From NCBI RefSeq assembly GCF_037975245.1, contig NC_092569.1, positions 20,577,001 through 20,641,000 of the forward strand: a stretch of DNA of 64,000 nucleotides. Reading direction: 5' to 3'. The notes under the pieces were generated by a model. That model ran no database searches. It was given only the letters and a program-made list of their open reading frames with translations, and was not told the DNA's origin. The translations under genes were made by a program, and so were the position numbers. Positions 37,201 through 47,900 of the stretch are shown here, in pieces (the stretch's first letter is position 1; each line of letters opens with the position of its first letter). The DNA is from Apostichopus japonicus. Lineage: Eukaryota > Echinodermata > Holothuroidea > Aspidochirotida > Stichopodidae.

Positions 37201-40200
37201 AGCACATACAAAAGAAAAGTAAGTTTAATTGATAAGCATATATGGACTGAATTTTAGTGAATATTTCCTTAAATTCAGAACTGCAGAACTTAACTCTATT
37301 GTCGTAAGACTAAGTATATGGTACCATTTTTCTCGAGTTGAGTATGATGTGCGGTTGACGGAAGGGCCAGGTTCTGTGTTTTACTTTAAGCACATTTCTT
37401 ATCCTCCTGTATAAACTCAGTAGGTGAGGCTTAAATCCATTTTCACTGTTACTACTAGTATACGTGTACAACATCGCACTACCACAATATATGAATGATC
37501 GATGATCTTCTTCAGTATTCTTCGTATACACTTGAACTGAAAAGCATCCAACTTTTGCTCCCCTCTCTTTGTCACTTTCCATGCTTCACTTCCATATAAC
37601 AGCACTGATCTTACAAGCGTTTTGAATAGTGTTAGTTTTGTCTTTCTGCCTATTCCAACATTTGTCCATATTCTTCTTAGGTTTCTAAATTCACCACGTG
37701 CCTTTCCTAATGTGTTTTTGATGTCTTCTGTACCTCCTCCATCTTTACTGACTTTGGCCACCAGATATACGAACTCTTCTACGTCTTCCACTTCTATGTA
37801 GTTGATTTTCAGTGGCGCATCTACCCTGTTATTCATTCTCATGTGCTTACAGTTCTTCACATTCATATTCAAACCGATTCTTCCTGCCATCTCTTCTACT
37901 TTCTCTGTCTTTTTCTGGATGTGGTCTTGCTTTGCCGTGTTTGTACAAGTAACATTTAAACTCTGATAGCTCCCAAGCGAGATGCGAGCTAGTTGGAAAA
38001 GCTGTTTCTCATTAATATTTCTGTCAGTATAAATGATGATTGTTGTAGTTTTTTCCCTTTGTGTTATGAAAAATATGTAAACAAGAATAAAACAATTATA
38101 TAAATGTTTTGGTCTAAGTGATAACACAAACTCTTAACTGTTTGAATAATAACAGCGGCTATCTGTACCTGTTCCACATCAGAGAGCCCGTTTTCCCAAA
38201 AAAAATATATGTCAACTTGACTGTTCACTTCTCTTCAAAGTGATGTATTTCTAAGTCCTTGTTAATATATTTCAGGAATTTGTATACATGTTTTGTATAC
38301 TAAATGAAAACGGAAGTCCTTGCAATTCTATTTGAGTAATTTGTATATAAGTATTTGATGTAATGTGAATGAAAGTGGAAGTCTTTGTTTATCTTCTATC
38401 ACTATTTCGTGTATAAACGCAATTGCATAATACAACATGTATTACGAAGACGATTCTTGAGTCGAGTTTCTATAACTCGTACCTTACATAAATGGTTATA
38501 TATGTTTTTGTTTGAAAATTAACATTATAGTTTATTCTTCAATCAAATATGTTTGTTTTTAGAAGAAAGTGGAAACAATGGTATGTTTGATGAGACTTCT
38601 CCAGAGGTTTATCCTATGATGTCAAACACAGGTAGGTTCCTCTTAAATTAAATTAAGTAAGAATTTTGTAAACTCAACTAAAGTCTATTATAAAGAGTTG
38701 TACGTTTATACTTTACAATAGGAAAGTTTGTAATATCTTTTTGTGTGAGTAAAAACTTAAGTATTTATATCTTCCGAATGTTCTGGACAGGTATCTGCCA
38801 CGTAACGAAAAAAATAAATCAACTATCTGCTAAATTTATTGTCCTTCTAATATATTGTACTGGAATTTGCAGGTATAGTAATTTCTATTATAAAATGATG
38901 TTAAGCTATAATTAATCATAGAGAAATGATGGATAAAATCAATTCAGTCACATATTAATCACATAAAGAAAAAAAAAATGTTTAAATTGATAGTATCATC
39001 TGACGCTTTGGTCACTTACATTGGAACATTGACGTAATTTATTTACAGATGTTAGTTGTGATAAACGTGAAAGGCAGTTGCAGTAATGCTGAGACAGTTT
39101 CTCAGTATATTATAACTCGCTCATTCTTCTTTCAACAAAAGGAAATTTGTAGTTTCATCATAGAGCAATAACAATAACATTTTGATTGATTTCGACAATG
39201 TTAATGATGACCGTGTTTAAACTTTTCTACATCATACAAGTATTGATTGATTTGATTATTGCAGGAGTGTAGGAAATGCAATAGATTTGGCTACATTTAC
39301 GTGTCAGCGTTTCACGGCGGTGCTGACAGTGACAAGTCAGTTATGAAACGTTTATAACACTATGCATTATTCTTAACGTCGATCAGAATACTATTATTCT
39401 GAATTTAAAACAAGATGGCAGAAGCCAAATATTGACATTTTCTTAGTTCACAACATATTGGCAATGCGGTAATGGAATGCGATGTAAAGCAGAAAACTCT
39501 CATTTAAATACATAACAAAACAAAATCAAACATTTAATTTAATATGAACATAAAGTCAAACATATAATCTGACCGATTTGTAACATGTATTTGACAAACC
39601 GAAATGCCGCTGTGCAAACAAAATATTCGAGTATTTGTAGTCTACAAAAGATAATACAACGTGTCAATAGTGTGCAGAGAGACACCTTCAATGCGTAGTT
39701 CCGTTTGGGTATCCGTATATTAGTCACTCTAATTTAATGGATTTTTTTAGCAAAATCACTTAGTTCAGATACAACAATTTTTTAGTAGTATTTTGGTTAG
39801 CTTAATAGAAGAATCTAAACGAATGTATACAATTTTGGACACCTAGATTTAGTCCTACAACATTTATGGACAAATATAAGCTAGCCAAGCCCATACGAAT
39901 GGACCTATATTTGAAGTCGGATATAATAATAAAAGTTACTCACTATTGTTGCGGGACTCATGCACTCATGCACTCATTGTTGCGGGACGAGCTATTCTAC
40001 ATAATGTAAATATAAGAAATCGTGGTAGATCGAGGTCGGAGTAAATAAACTTTTTCTTTCGTTACTGAAAATAACTATAGATAATTTTACACTCGATTAC
40101 AGATTCGACATCACCCAAGTCGACTTTACAGTCCTCAACGAAATCAATAACCACAACAGGTTGGTATTATAATATAATGCGCTGTGCAAATCACATATAT

Positions 40201-43200
40201 CAAAAGCTGTGCTGTGTTATCAGAGCTATGTATTTAGGCGATTTTTTTTTTGGTTCTGTTCCTGCCTATCGTTGCAGAATAGTTTTTTTTTACTTTTCAG
40301 TTGAAGCATTGTTTGGTATTTTACAGCAATCTTAGTAATACATTGATCCAAGCTATTCACAGTAGTAGAGTTTTCATTCAAAGAATGAAAGGAAAAAGTT
40401 CAAATTCATTCTGAAAATATCCAATTTAATGTAAACATGTAGCTAGACGACAGACAATAAATTTAGAATCAGCCTTTTAATATTTTCATGGTAAATAAAA
40501 TCACCGTGTATTTTAACGTGATGCTCTTTTTATATTCTTGACTGTTAGGGCGAATGCCGACAGCCAATTTTCTGCAATCCACGAGTTTACCAGGAACCAC
40601 AGCAATAACTACAGAAGGTATTGCCAAAGCTACACACATCTTACATTTCCTACATGGATAAAAAATATTCGACATACAAATTTATTTGATTTCAGACTAT
40701 TGTCTATTTCTGTATTCATTGTTCTGCTTCGTTCCCCTCAGTTATGTATAACTCAAATTAAGCAATTATGCATAACATAAGTTTACAGAGCTATACAAAA
40801 AAAAAATGTCTTGTAAAATATAGCACATACAAAAGTAAGGTAAACATGTAGCTAGACGTCATACAATTAATTTAGAATCAGTCTTTATTCACGAGTTACT
40901 GGTTATATTAAGTTTTTTCCTTTTTGTTCAACTATTCGAAGACCATTTTCTTAGTACTATGATTGTTGTTAGATTCAATTATGTATTTGTATATAGGCCT
41001 TTAGCTTTGGTATCATGTTTCTGAAAAAAAAGATCATTTAATATACCAAACTGTTTTAGTAGTTTTATAATATAGGCATTGTCTCTTCTCGTTCATTGTA
41101 TTTGACTGTTATTTTACCAAACTCTTGTAATATATAATTTCTTTAACCGACTGTGGAAATTCTAGTCAGAGGGGTTTAATCGGAAGAAATATATACGTCC
41201 GTTTCCGCATCAGGACTCTCAAGTTACATCCTAACAGTAAAAACTCATACATTACCATTTACTCTTAAAGCCTTTTAATATTTTCATGGTAAATAAAATC
41301 ACCGTGTATTTTAACATGATGCTCTTTTTATATTCTTGACTGTTAGGACGAATTTCGACAGCCAATTTTCTGCAATCCCCGAGTTCACCGGTAACCACAG
41401 CAATAACTACAGAAGGTACGGCCACAGCTGCACACATCTTACATATCCAACATGGATAAAAATTAATCGACATACAAATTTATTTGATTTCAGACTATTG
41501 TCTATTTCTGTATTCATTGTTCTGCTTCGTTCCCCTCAGTTATGTATAACTCAAGTTAAGCAACTTTGCATAACATAAGTTTACAGAGCTATAAAAAAAA
41601 TGTCTTGTAAAATATAGCACATACAAAAGAAAAGTAAGTTTAATTGATAGGCATAAATGGACTGAATTTTAGTGAAAATTTCCTTAAATTCAGAACTGCA
41701 GAACTTAACTCTATTGTCGTTAGACTAAGTATATGGTACCATTTTTCTCGAGTTGGGTATGATGTGCGGTTGACGGGAGGGCCAGGTTCTGTGTTTTATT
41801 TTAAGCACATTTCTTATCCTCCTGTATAAACTCAGTAGGTGAGGCTTAAATCCATTTTTCACTGTTACTACTAGTATACGTGTACAACATCGCACTACCA
41901 CAATATGTGAATGATCTAAGCAGCTGACACCGAAGGGAAACTTGCCTTAAAAAAACCCTGATGAAATATGACATATTCCATATTCCATTTTCAGGTGCGA
42001 CCACTACGCCACAATGTCCTTTGAATCAAGTCTTTGCTGACTGTGTATGCCAGGGTACATGTGAAGACCCTAATGGGTGGTTTGGCTGCCATATAAACTG
42101 TACTGGAGGAAGAACATGCGTTTGTCCAGCCGGCTTTCTATTACTCGGACAGAATTGCATACCGGAGAGTGCTTGTGGGTGTTATCACGAAACGGGAGGA
42201 GTCATACCGGTATTCTTAAACTGTTATTAGTATATTCATCATGTGCGTTCCTTTACAATCTTATCCACCAAAACAGTCGTCTTTGTCCCAACAAAGTAGC
42301 AGTAGTAGGGTTTTACAAAACACAGATAAAAAGTAAGTTGCTCTACTTGCCAATGTCACATATTTGAATTTCATTGACGGAGACAGTGGACATAGTAGGT
42401 GATATTAGACAAATGATGTCACCTTTGCTATTTATTTGCAATTGTCATGCTACTAGTAGCTTTTACTGTTCTGGTAAATATACTGAACAGATTTGAGATT
42501 CGATAGTGATCAACCTACGAATCTTATTAATTCACGAAGTAATTAATCTACAATGGACGACACAAAATACCTGTTGATCTTATGATAATTCATTCTCTCC
42601 TTCTGTTCTTAAATCATGAAGTTAAATTATAAACATAAAAAGTAGGATTAATCAAGCGATATATTAATGGCTGTTCATGTTTAATAAAAAAAAATCATAG
42701 TGAGACCCGTCTTATTCAATAATCAATCCAAATTTGTCGAAAGTGTGTGCGAGGGAGACTATGCGATGTTGGGATCATATTTGCTAACTATTTTGTGGAA
42801 CACACCTCCAAAAAAGAACTATAAACAAGCATATTGCTCCCCAGAGCCAATCAGAAGTGAAGCCAAGAACTTTCCAAGTAATACTCCGTCCACGCCCGGC
42901 CTGACTTAATCGAACACCTGTGCCCTCAAATATATCTGGACGGACTAAATAAAGCTCATATGAAAAACAGTTCCTTAAAGTTGTAATGTTTTACCTTGAG
43001 AACACACTAGAACACTATTCCAGAGATGTAACCTACGTAATATCATCAAAGTGGCATCACTATATTCATATTTATTCACTTTTCTCTGTATTAAGAATGG
43101 CGGATCGCGGATCGTGACCATGGACTGCACGGAAACATGCTCATGTGAGAATAACGTTCTTGTATGCATAAACTATACATGCAGTGAACATGCGATGTGC

Positions 43201-44766
43201 CAAAACCATAATGGCAACATATCGTGCGATTGCAACGTGAACTATATGGGAAATGGGACAGTATGTCAACGTGTACAGGACTGCCAAGATCTTTACGACA
43301 ATGGCGTAATCAGTGAAGGTTTTCACTTGATATACCCGCTTACATGGCCAGGGGAACCTTTCGAAGCTTATTGCAAAGACGGATGGACTGTAAGAAGACT
43401 TTCTTTTGAGTTTATGTCCATGATAGCTGTCGTTTTAAACAAGAGAAATAACATGTACCATACTACACATTGTACTCTATACCCCGCCCTGAAATGTATT
43501 ACGTGTGACTACGTTACCTACGTACTTCAACGTTAAAGAACAGATTGTTGAAGAAGTATTATTTTGTGCTTTTGTGGTAAACATGATGTAAACGAAGTGA
43601 AACTATATATTTCCAAGGAGCAGAAAAAACTTTGATAATATGGCTGGGCTGCAAATATCCACTTAGAAATGTGAGGGGAGATATATAGATCATTCATATA
43701 TTCCATACAAACATCACAGAAGTACTTTTCTTGATTAATCTGGCTTCAAGTGGACCGTGAATACTTCCTTAATGAGCCTCAACTAACAAGCAAACTGATA
43801 TCAACCTATTTTTTGGCTGTTGTTGTTTAGTTTTTTCAGCTCCGCGTCAGTCACCACGGTCCTTTTTATGGCTGGGATTTATACAGAAATGGCATCCGTA
43901 GAAGCGATTCTAATTCACATTGGCTAGGAAACGAAAAATTAGCCAACATAACTGCCCAACGGGACTACACCATGAGAATGGAATTTAGGAACAGCAGTAG
44001 TAACATTACCCACTATCTTCAGTATGATCTCTTTCGAATTGGTTCAGAAGTCAACAACTATGCACTAGAAGAGCTCGGCAGTTATACAGGCAGCTTGGGT
44101 GAGTAAAACATTTTTATCGTAGCCTATAATGCAATGCACGACATATGCCATGAACGAAATTTGTAAACCTTCATGATAGAGTGTGGAACCTGGTTTGTTG
44201 TGATCAACGATCGACTGGCACTTTCGATATTTAAGGAGCATTAGCATCGTATAAGAAAAAAACGTCAATTTTATCAAAATTTCTAAACATCGTCATCATT
44301 GTCGCCATCGTTATCTTCGTCATCTTTGTTTTCGTCTTCGTCTTCAATTGTCATTTTCATCGTCATTGTCATCCCCATCGTCACAATAGACGATGATGAG
44401 AGTTCTTTTAGTTTCGATTTTTCTTGGGAAAAAGAAATAAATTTACAAGAAATATGTATGTTTTTTTTTTTGCTGGTTACCTTTTCCTTCTCATTGTACA
44501 CAGAATATGACTACATGAGATATCATCATGGTGTTGGTTTTTCAACATATGACAGTGACAATGATAACAGTACATCACGAAAATGCACCCAACCACATCT
44601 TGCTGGCTGGTGGTACAATGGGTATGATAATTTTACATGTACTACAGCGAATTTCAATGGAAGGTACGGCGAACCGTGGAAAGCTGGACTGTGCATTTAC
44701 GACAGGGAACGAATGATTGCTGACTGCGATATTGCTGCAACTGAAATGAAAATCAAACCTCTCTGA
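34142..44766 (+). CDS. secreted TIL-EGF-fibrinogen-domain protein (FREP), complete gene of 8 exons
   Basis: Exons at 34142-34223, 35023-35082, 38563-38631, 40103-40159, 41995-42209, 43096-43389, 43840-44098 and 44504-44766 have good GT/AG sites and join in one frame of 432 codons plus stop. Domains: signal peptide (1-27), Ser/Thr/Asn-rich linker (28-89), TIL cysteine-rich domain (97-150), TILa-like segment (152-185), EGF (190-218), fibrinogen C-terminal domain (223-432). The fibrinogen part keeps the DSDND calcium site (362-366), the Cys pair around the WWYN motif (373 and 391) and the TEMKIKP end. FREPs, ficolins and tachylectins use this domain to bind acetylated sugars and microbial surfaces; binding here is inferred. 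TIL modules can inhibit proteases or serve as structural Cys-rich units. Several N-glycosylation sequons are present. An alternative is an extracellular-matrix role like that of tenascins. Confidence 0.85.
34659..34854. mobile_element. palindromic MITE, copy 2, in intron 1 of the FREP gene
   Basis: It begins TACCACAGTAAA and ends TTTACTGTGGTA. The arms continue inward, with only scattered mismatches, through TCGTGCTGATAAATCGGTAG and TAGCATGTGCTATTAGGAT for most of the element. It is predicted to form a hairpin of about 80 bp per arm. Homologous to 32738-32928. Confidence 0.85.
35023..35082 (+). CDS. intact FREP exon 2, N-terminal linker
   Basis: 60 bp, phase 1-1, acceptor AAACAAACAG, donor GTAACT. 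Encodes ICEFENYMKG and LSHRNPQLS. It has one Cys, unlike the three-Cys exon 2 of the copies at 50182 and 62373. Confidence 0.65.
35590..36141 (-). mobile_element. LINE 3' fragment (downstream piece)
   Basis: Minus-strand frame of about 144 codons, with blocks GRKTKLTLFKTLVRSV, LYGSEAWKVTK, QFKCIRRIL, RRRRWNWIGHIMRKE, PEGRRKVGRPKTTWRR and WRSWSDVRRAAED. It is the C-terminal part of a non-LTR retrotransposon reverse transcriptase protein of the RTE-like, endonuclease-RT type. Its upstream end stops sharply at 36141, where unrelated intron sequence begins. It lies in intron 2 of the FREP gene. Confidence 0.85.
36142..37500. repeat. FREP intron block, copy A
   Basis: About 1.36 kb closely similar to 40283-41916 (intron 4 of the same gene) and to 63320-64000 (the equivalent intron of the next copy). 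It sits inside a LINE, between two directly repeated LINE pieces. Small frames at 36840-37061 (minus) and 36924-37136 (plus) recur in the other copies because the DNA is duplicated. Confidence 0.85.
37509..37945 (-). mobile_element. LINE fragment (upstream piece)
   Basis: Minus-strand reverse transcriptase region after the catalytic motif. It reads through KTEKVEEMAGRIGLNM, EVEDVEEFVYLVAKVSKDGG, GKARGEFRNLRRI and GRKTKLTLFKTLVRSV to QFKCIRRILK. The last roughly 186 bp (37509-37690 side) repeat the start of the fragment at 35955-36141 at about 95% identity by eye. The element is 5' truncated. Confidence 0.85.
38563..38631 (+). CDS. intact FREP exon 3, linker
   Basis: 69 bp, phase 1-1, acceptor TTGTTTTTAG, donor GTAGGT. 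Encodes EESGNNGMFDETSPEV and YPMMSNT, an acidic, Ser/Thr-containing linker. No domain. Confidence 0.7.
40103..40159 (+). CDS. intact FREP exon 4, Ser/Thr linker
   Basis: 57 bp, phase 1-1, acceptor CGATTACAG, donor GTTGGT. Encodes DSTSPKSTLQSSTKS and ITTT. Near-identical to 63161-63217: three base changes in 57, two of them changing residues. Likely O-glycosylated stalk. Confidence 0.85.
40283..40840. repeat. FREP intron block, copy B1 (internally deleted)
   Basis: Same sequence as copy A and B2, but about 400 bp are missing at about 40472 (AATTTAGAATCAG joined to CCTTTTAATATT). Confidence 0.85.
40841..41916. repeat. FREP intron block, copy B2
   Basis: Follows B1 directly in the same orientation, restarting at TAAACATGTAGCTAGACG, a sequence also found inside B1. 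The pair arose by tandem duplication followed by a deletion in B1. Confidence 0.85.
41995..42209 (+). CDS. intact FREP exon 5, TIL cysteine-rich domain
   Basis: 215 bp, phase 1 to 0, acceptor CCATTTTCAG, donor GTATTC (weak). Encodes CPLNQVFADCVCQGTC, then GCHINC, TCVCPAGF and NCIPESACGC. This is the ten-cysteine order of trypsin-inhibitor-like (TIL) domains, with CGC leading into a TILa-like segment that continues in the next exon. The homologous remnant is at 30423. Confidence 0.9.
43096..43389 (+). CDS. intact FREP exon 6, TILa-like, EGF and start of fibrinogen domain
   Basis: 294 bp, phase 0-0, acceptor CTGTATTAAG, donor GTAAGA. Encodes the rest of the TILa-like Cys segment (MDCTETCSCENNVLVC), then an EGF module (CSEHAMCQNHNG, SCDC, NYMGNGTVC). 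The fibrinogen domain starts at DCQDLYDNG and ends FEAYCKDGWT. The GG usually before GWT in fibrinogen domains is shortened here. Confidence 0.9.
43840..44098 (+). CDS. intact FREP exon 7, middle of fibrinogen domain
   Basis: 259 bp, phase 0 to 1, acceptor TTTTTTCAG, donor GTGAGT. Encodes FYGWDLYRNG, HWLGNEKLANITAQRDY, THYLQYDLFRIGSE and LGSYTGSLG. The WLGNE, QYDLFRIGSE and GSYTG blocks are standard in fibrinogen C-terminal domains. The region before WLGN is diverged. Confidence 0.93.
44286..44400. repeat. imperfect trinucleotide repeat (ATC/GTC) in intron 7
   Basis: A run of CATCGTC-like triplets just upstream of the last exon. Open frames across it are artefacts. Confidence 0.8.
44504..44766 (+). 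CDS. intact FREP exon 8, end of fibrinogen domain
   Basis: 263 bp from a TCATTGTACACAG acceptor in phase 1 to TGA. Encodes GFSTYDSDNDNSTSRKC (calcium-site loop), AGWWYNGYDNFTC, ANFNGRYGEPWKAGLC and ATEMKIKPL. Compared with ficolin-type domains, the stretch between the NFNG motif and the TEMKIKP end carries two extra Cys (409 and 420), possibly a new disulfide. Confidence 0.93.
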
Positions 44767-44944
44767 AGAATACGTCCATCAATACGTGTGATTTGTTGAT
44801 TTAGGCAATTTTTCGTTGCAAAAGGTGACAAATAGGTAACGAAACATTAAATCCAACCAGCATTAAAAGTTCCTGCCCGAATCTATGGTTCAGTTATTAA
44901 GCAAAATACTTTTTCAGGATTTTGCAAGTCAAATTAAATGTAAT

Positions 44945-44950
44945 AATAAA
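44945..44950 (+). terminator. candidate polyadenylation signal of the intact FREP
   Basis: AATAAA 179 nt after the stop codon, the first canonical signal downstream. Confidence 0.5.
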
Positions 44951-47900
44951 TGTGACAAAAACATGATATTATATATCTGCTCTCAACAATACACATCGTG
45001 CTTAATACTTCTGTATTATTATAATCATCGTCTAGGTCTTCATGTCTGTATAAGTTATCTTTGACACTAAATATCCATTATGTATACACTACTCAACGTC
45101 GAGTCATTTAGTCTATGGGCAAGAATAAAAACGAACGGAACAGTTTAACCAGAGGGATTTACTAAGGATGTCATACATGTTATTAATATCACCTAACGAT
45201 TTATGCAGTGTAATGGATATAAGAGTACATGCTGAGCGTGAATATAGAACTACGCCATACGTCATCAATAAATAATAAAGTTCTTCAGTATGGTATAGTG
45301 TAGTATCAACATGCCCGAGATTTATTCCAACTTACTGTCACCTTCAAGTGCTCTCTATTCTCTGTTCAAACTGGTATAATGGCTCATCTTTGTTGCTTAC
45401 AATGTCAACTGATTGGTTGGTTAACACATTAGTAATAATAAAATTCATAATTAACCGTTTAGAATGGTCACTTAGTCAATGAATGACTAAATCATGAACA
45501 CACAATTGCAATATCCATTTCAAGTTTGGTGTTGTAGAAAGAAGAGAAGCCAGGGATATAGTTTTCTAAAAACGCATCGTTTCTACACAATTTAGTGTAG
45601 ACTAAAAGCTAAGCCAATTCAGGAACGATGACATCACGGATAATATTCCCCATCTCAATTTGTCCATACAATATCACGTAGATGATTAATAACACAACCT
45701 TGCCTTTACACCGTATCAAAGGGCTAGTCTTTAGTCTATAGAAATGGCTCAAAATGTGTCTTACTTACTTCTGAAAACTTCTAAACATTTCTTTTGACGA
45801 AGTTACCTGACCCCTTACACGGAAGTCGGCTTCAACGACCTTATAGCGCGCAATACCCACTTTTTTTTTATAATATCATTGAATTTCCTCTTGATATATA
45901 TACATTTATTGTATAGCATTTGATATCATGTATATTATTACTTAAGACAACGTAGTGGTCTTCAATTGTTTTATTGGTTAAAGGTAAATGGCGAAAACAT
46001 GGTGAATATCTGTAATTAGAGAGTGTTGGAACTTGTTTGGAACATGTTTCAAAGATTTATATAGATTATATAAAACTGGTCAAGGTATGGTATAATTATT
46101 AGTGACGGTTTTCATACGATGGTACCGCTATCTTTTGTTTTGTAATTGTAGCCTAGTAATAATGTAGCCTTCGGAATAAAACAAAAAATCAAACACAATA
46201 GGACTTGAATATGCCAGTTTTACATATTCACTTATTTCAAAGAAAATTAAAGCTTTCGGTTAAGCCTACATTGTGTATTTAACGAGAGTGTGAGAGAGAA
46301 ACTTGTTTTGGAACAACTTTGGCTTCACTTCTCCACGGTAAGTTGAAGGTACGTTAAGAGTGAAGTAGTTTATATGTTAAGCAAATAAAACACATATAAA
46401 AATATGTTATTGGAATTTCTAAAAGAACTTTATTCTCTGAATGTATGAACACTACGATTACACATTTAAATTGAACATTTGAGGTGATTTTGATATTGTA
46501 AATATTAACCTCTTTTCTCATATTTGTAACGATCGTAACCATTCCGTGGTGTTGTGGTTCCTTGGTATTGAATATTTACAAAACTGTTTCACGTAAAATG
46601 TAACTGCGGAAATGAATATTGACTCTCGAATTGATGCGTCTGTGCGATATAATAAATATATTGAAGACTCTTGCAAACTTTCCCTATTGTTTGGATATTC
46701 TTTTTGTACAATTTGGTCACTTTAAGTCTTTCGTCTAAGCAACTACCTGTGTGAAACATTGTCAAAATGTTTATATTACAAAAGCGGTAAAACTATTACT
46801 GAAACACTTACTTTTATTTCAGCAAGGTGAAATCATTACCGGTGTCTAAAAATAGAAGTGAACAATCAGCACTTCGAACAACAAATTTAACAAAATATAT
46901 CACTTACATGTAGAGTTTTTAAAAAAAAGTTTTGCAACTATACATGGAAACTTAACGGCAAATTTCCTGATGAAATCTGTTTTCCAAAGATAAAATACTT
47001 TTCAGTCAAATCGACAAGATTCACGTTTTATTTAGTCAGTACTGATGACATATATAGATGTGTCTTTATATACCTGCCAATGACACAGGTGACTGTTGTT
47101 ATATGCAAAATCTTATTAAATATGGAATGATAAAACAATCGCTAAAGAGACCACTATATGAAATACTGAAGACTAGGACAAAAAATAAAAATGGACTGGT
47201 ACTAAAACAGTGAATCTAGAAGCTATTAACATAAATGGTATGAAACTCAGAATACTAGTCATATGCACTAGCAGAAAAAGCAGTCAGACTGATGATCACC
47301 AATGACAAAATGACAAAACGTCCAATGATAGACACAGGCTCATCGAGATATTTTTGTCCAGAGTTAATCCTCTTCTAAACAATTTGTCATTTACAGCAAT
47401 TCTAACAGGCAAGTTCCAAAAAGATGTTAAGTAAGATGTGTCTCTTTGGGATAAATGGCATTTGTTTAGATCCTATCTGACAGAAATGATAAAAACATGT
47501 TTTTTTAATAGAGGACGATGAAGCGTTTGATGGAAATATTGTTTTTTTTTTTTTTGCTGAAAGATAGCCTACAATCACACCTTTACATACATGTACTTCT
47601 TTTTCCAAATTTTGGCTGTCTCGCACAGTTTCAACTAGTTAAATAATACGATCAAAACAAACACCACCTGTCTCTCTGTTTACATGCAGATTCGAGCTGA
47701 AATTTTCAAAGAAACATTCCCTGTGGGCATGCGCTGAAGGCCACACTCTCCGCTGGTCTGTGTTTGTAAACAGGGGCAACGGTTCACATTGTTTTGAAGT
47801 CATTATGAATTAAATTTTGCTCATGCATTGTGAAATAGCCCCAAAATCGGGAAAGAATTAGATAGACTAGTCAATCTATCACCACTGAAAGATATGATTC

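Larger units (their letters stand above)
39940..41340 (+). repeat. segment shared with the next FREP copy (left partner)
   Basis: This segment, including linker exon 40103-40159 and part of intron 4, matches 62965-64000 with small differences and one internal rearrangement. The match starts near TATTGTTGCGGGAC in both. It marks a recent duplication between the two genes. Confidence 0.8.

Noticed and set aside
44283-44501. Asp/Glu-rich minus-strand frame
   Set aside because: Reverse reading of a trinucleotide repeat in intron 7 of the FREP gene.
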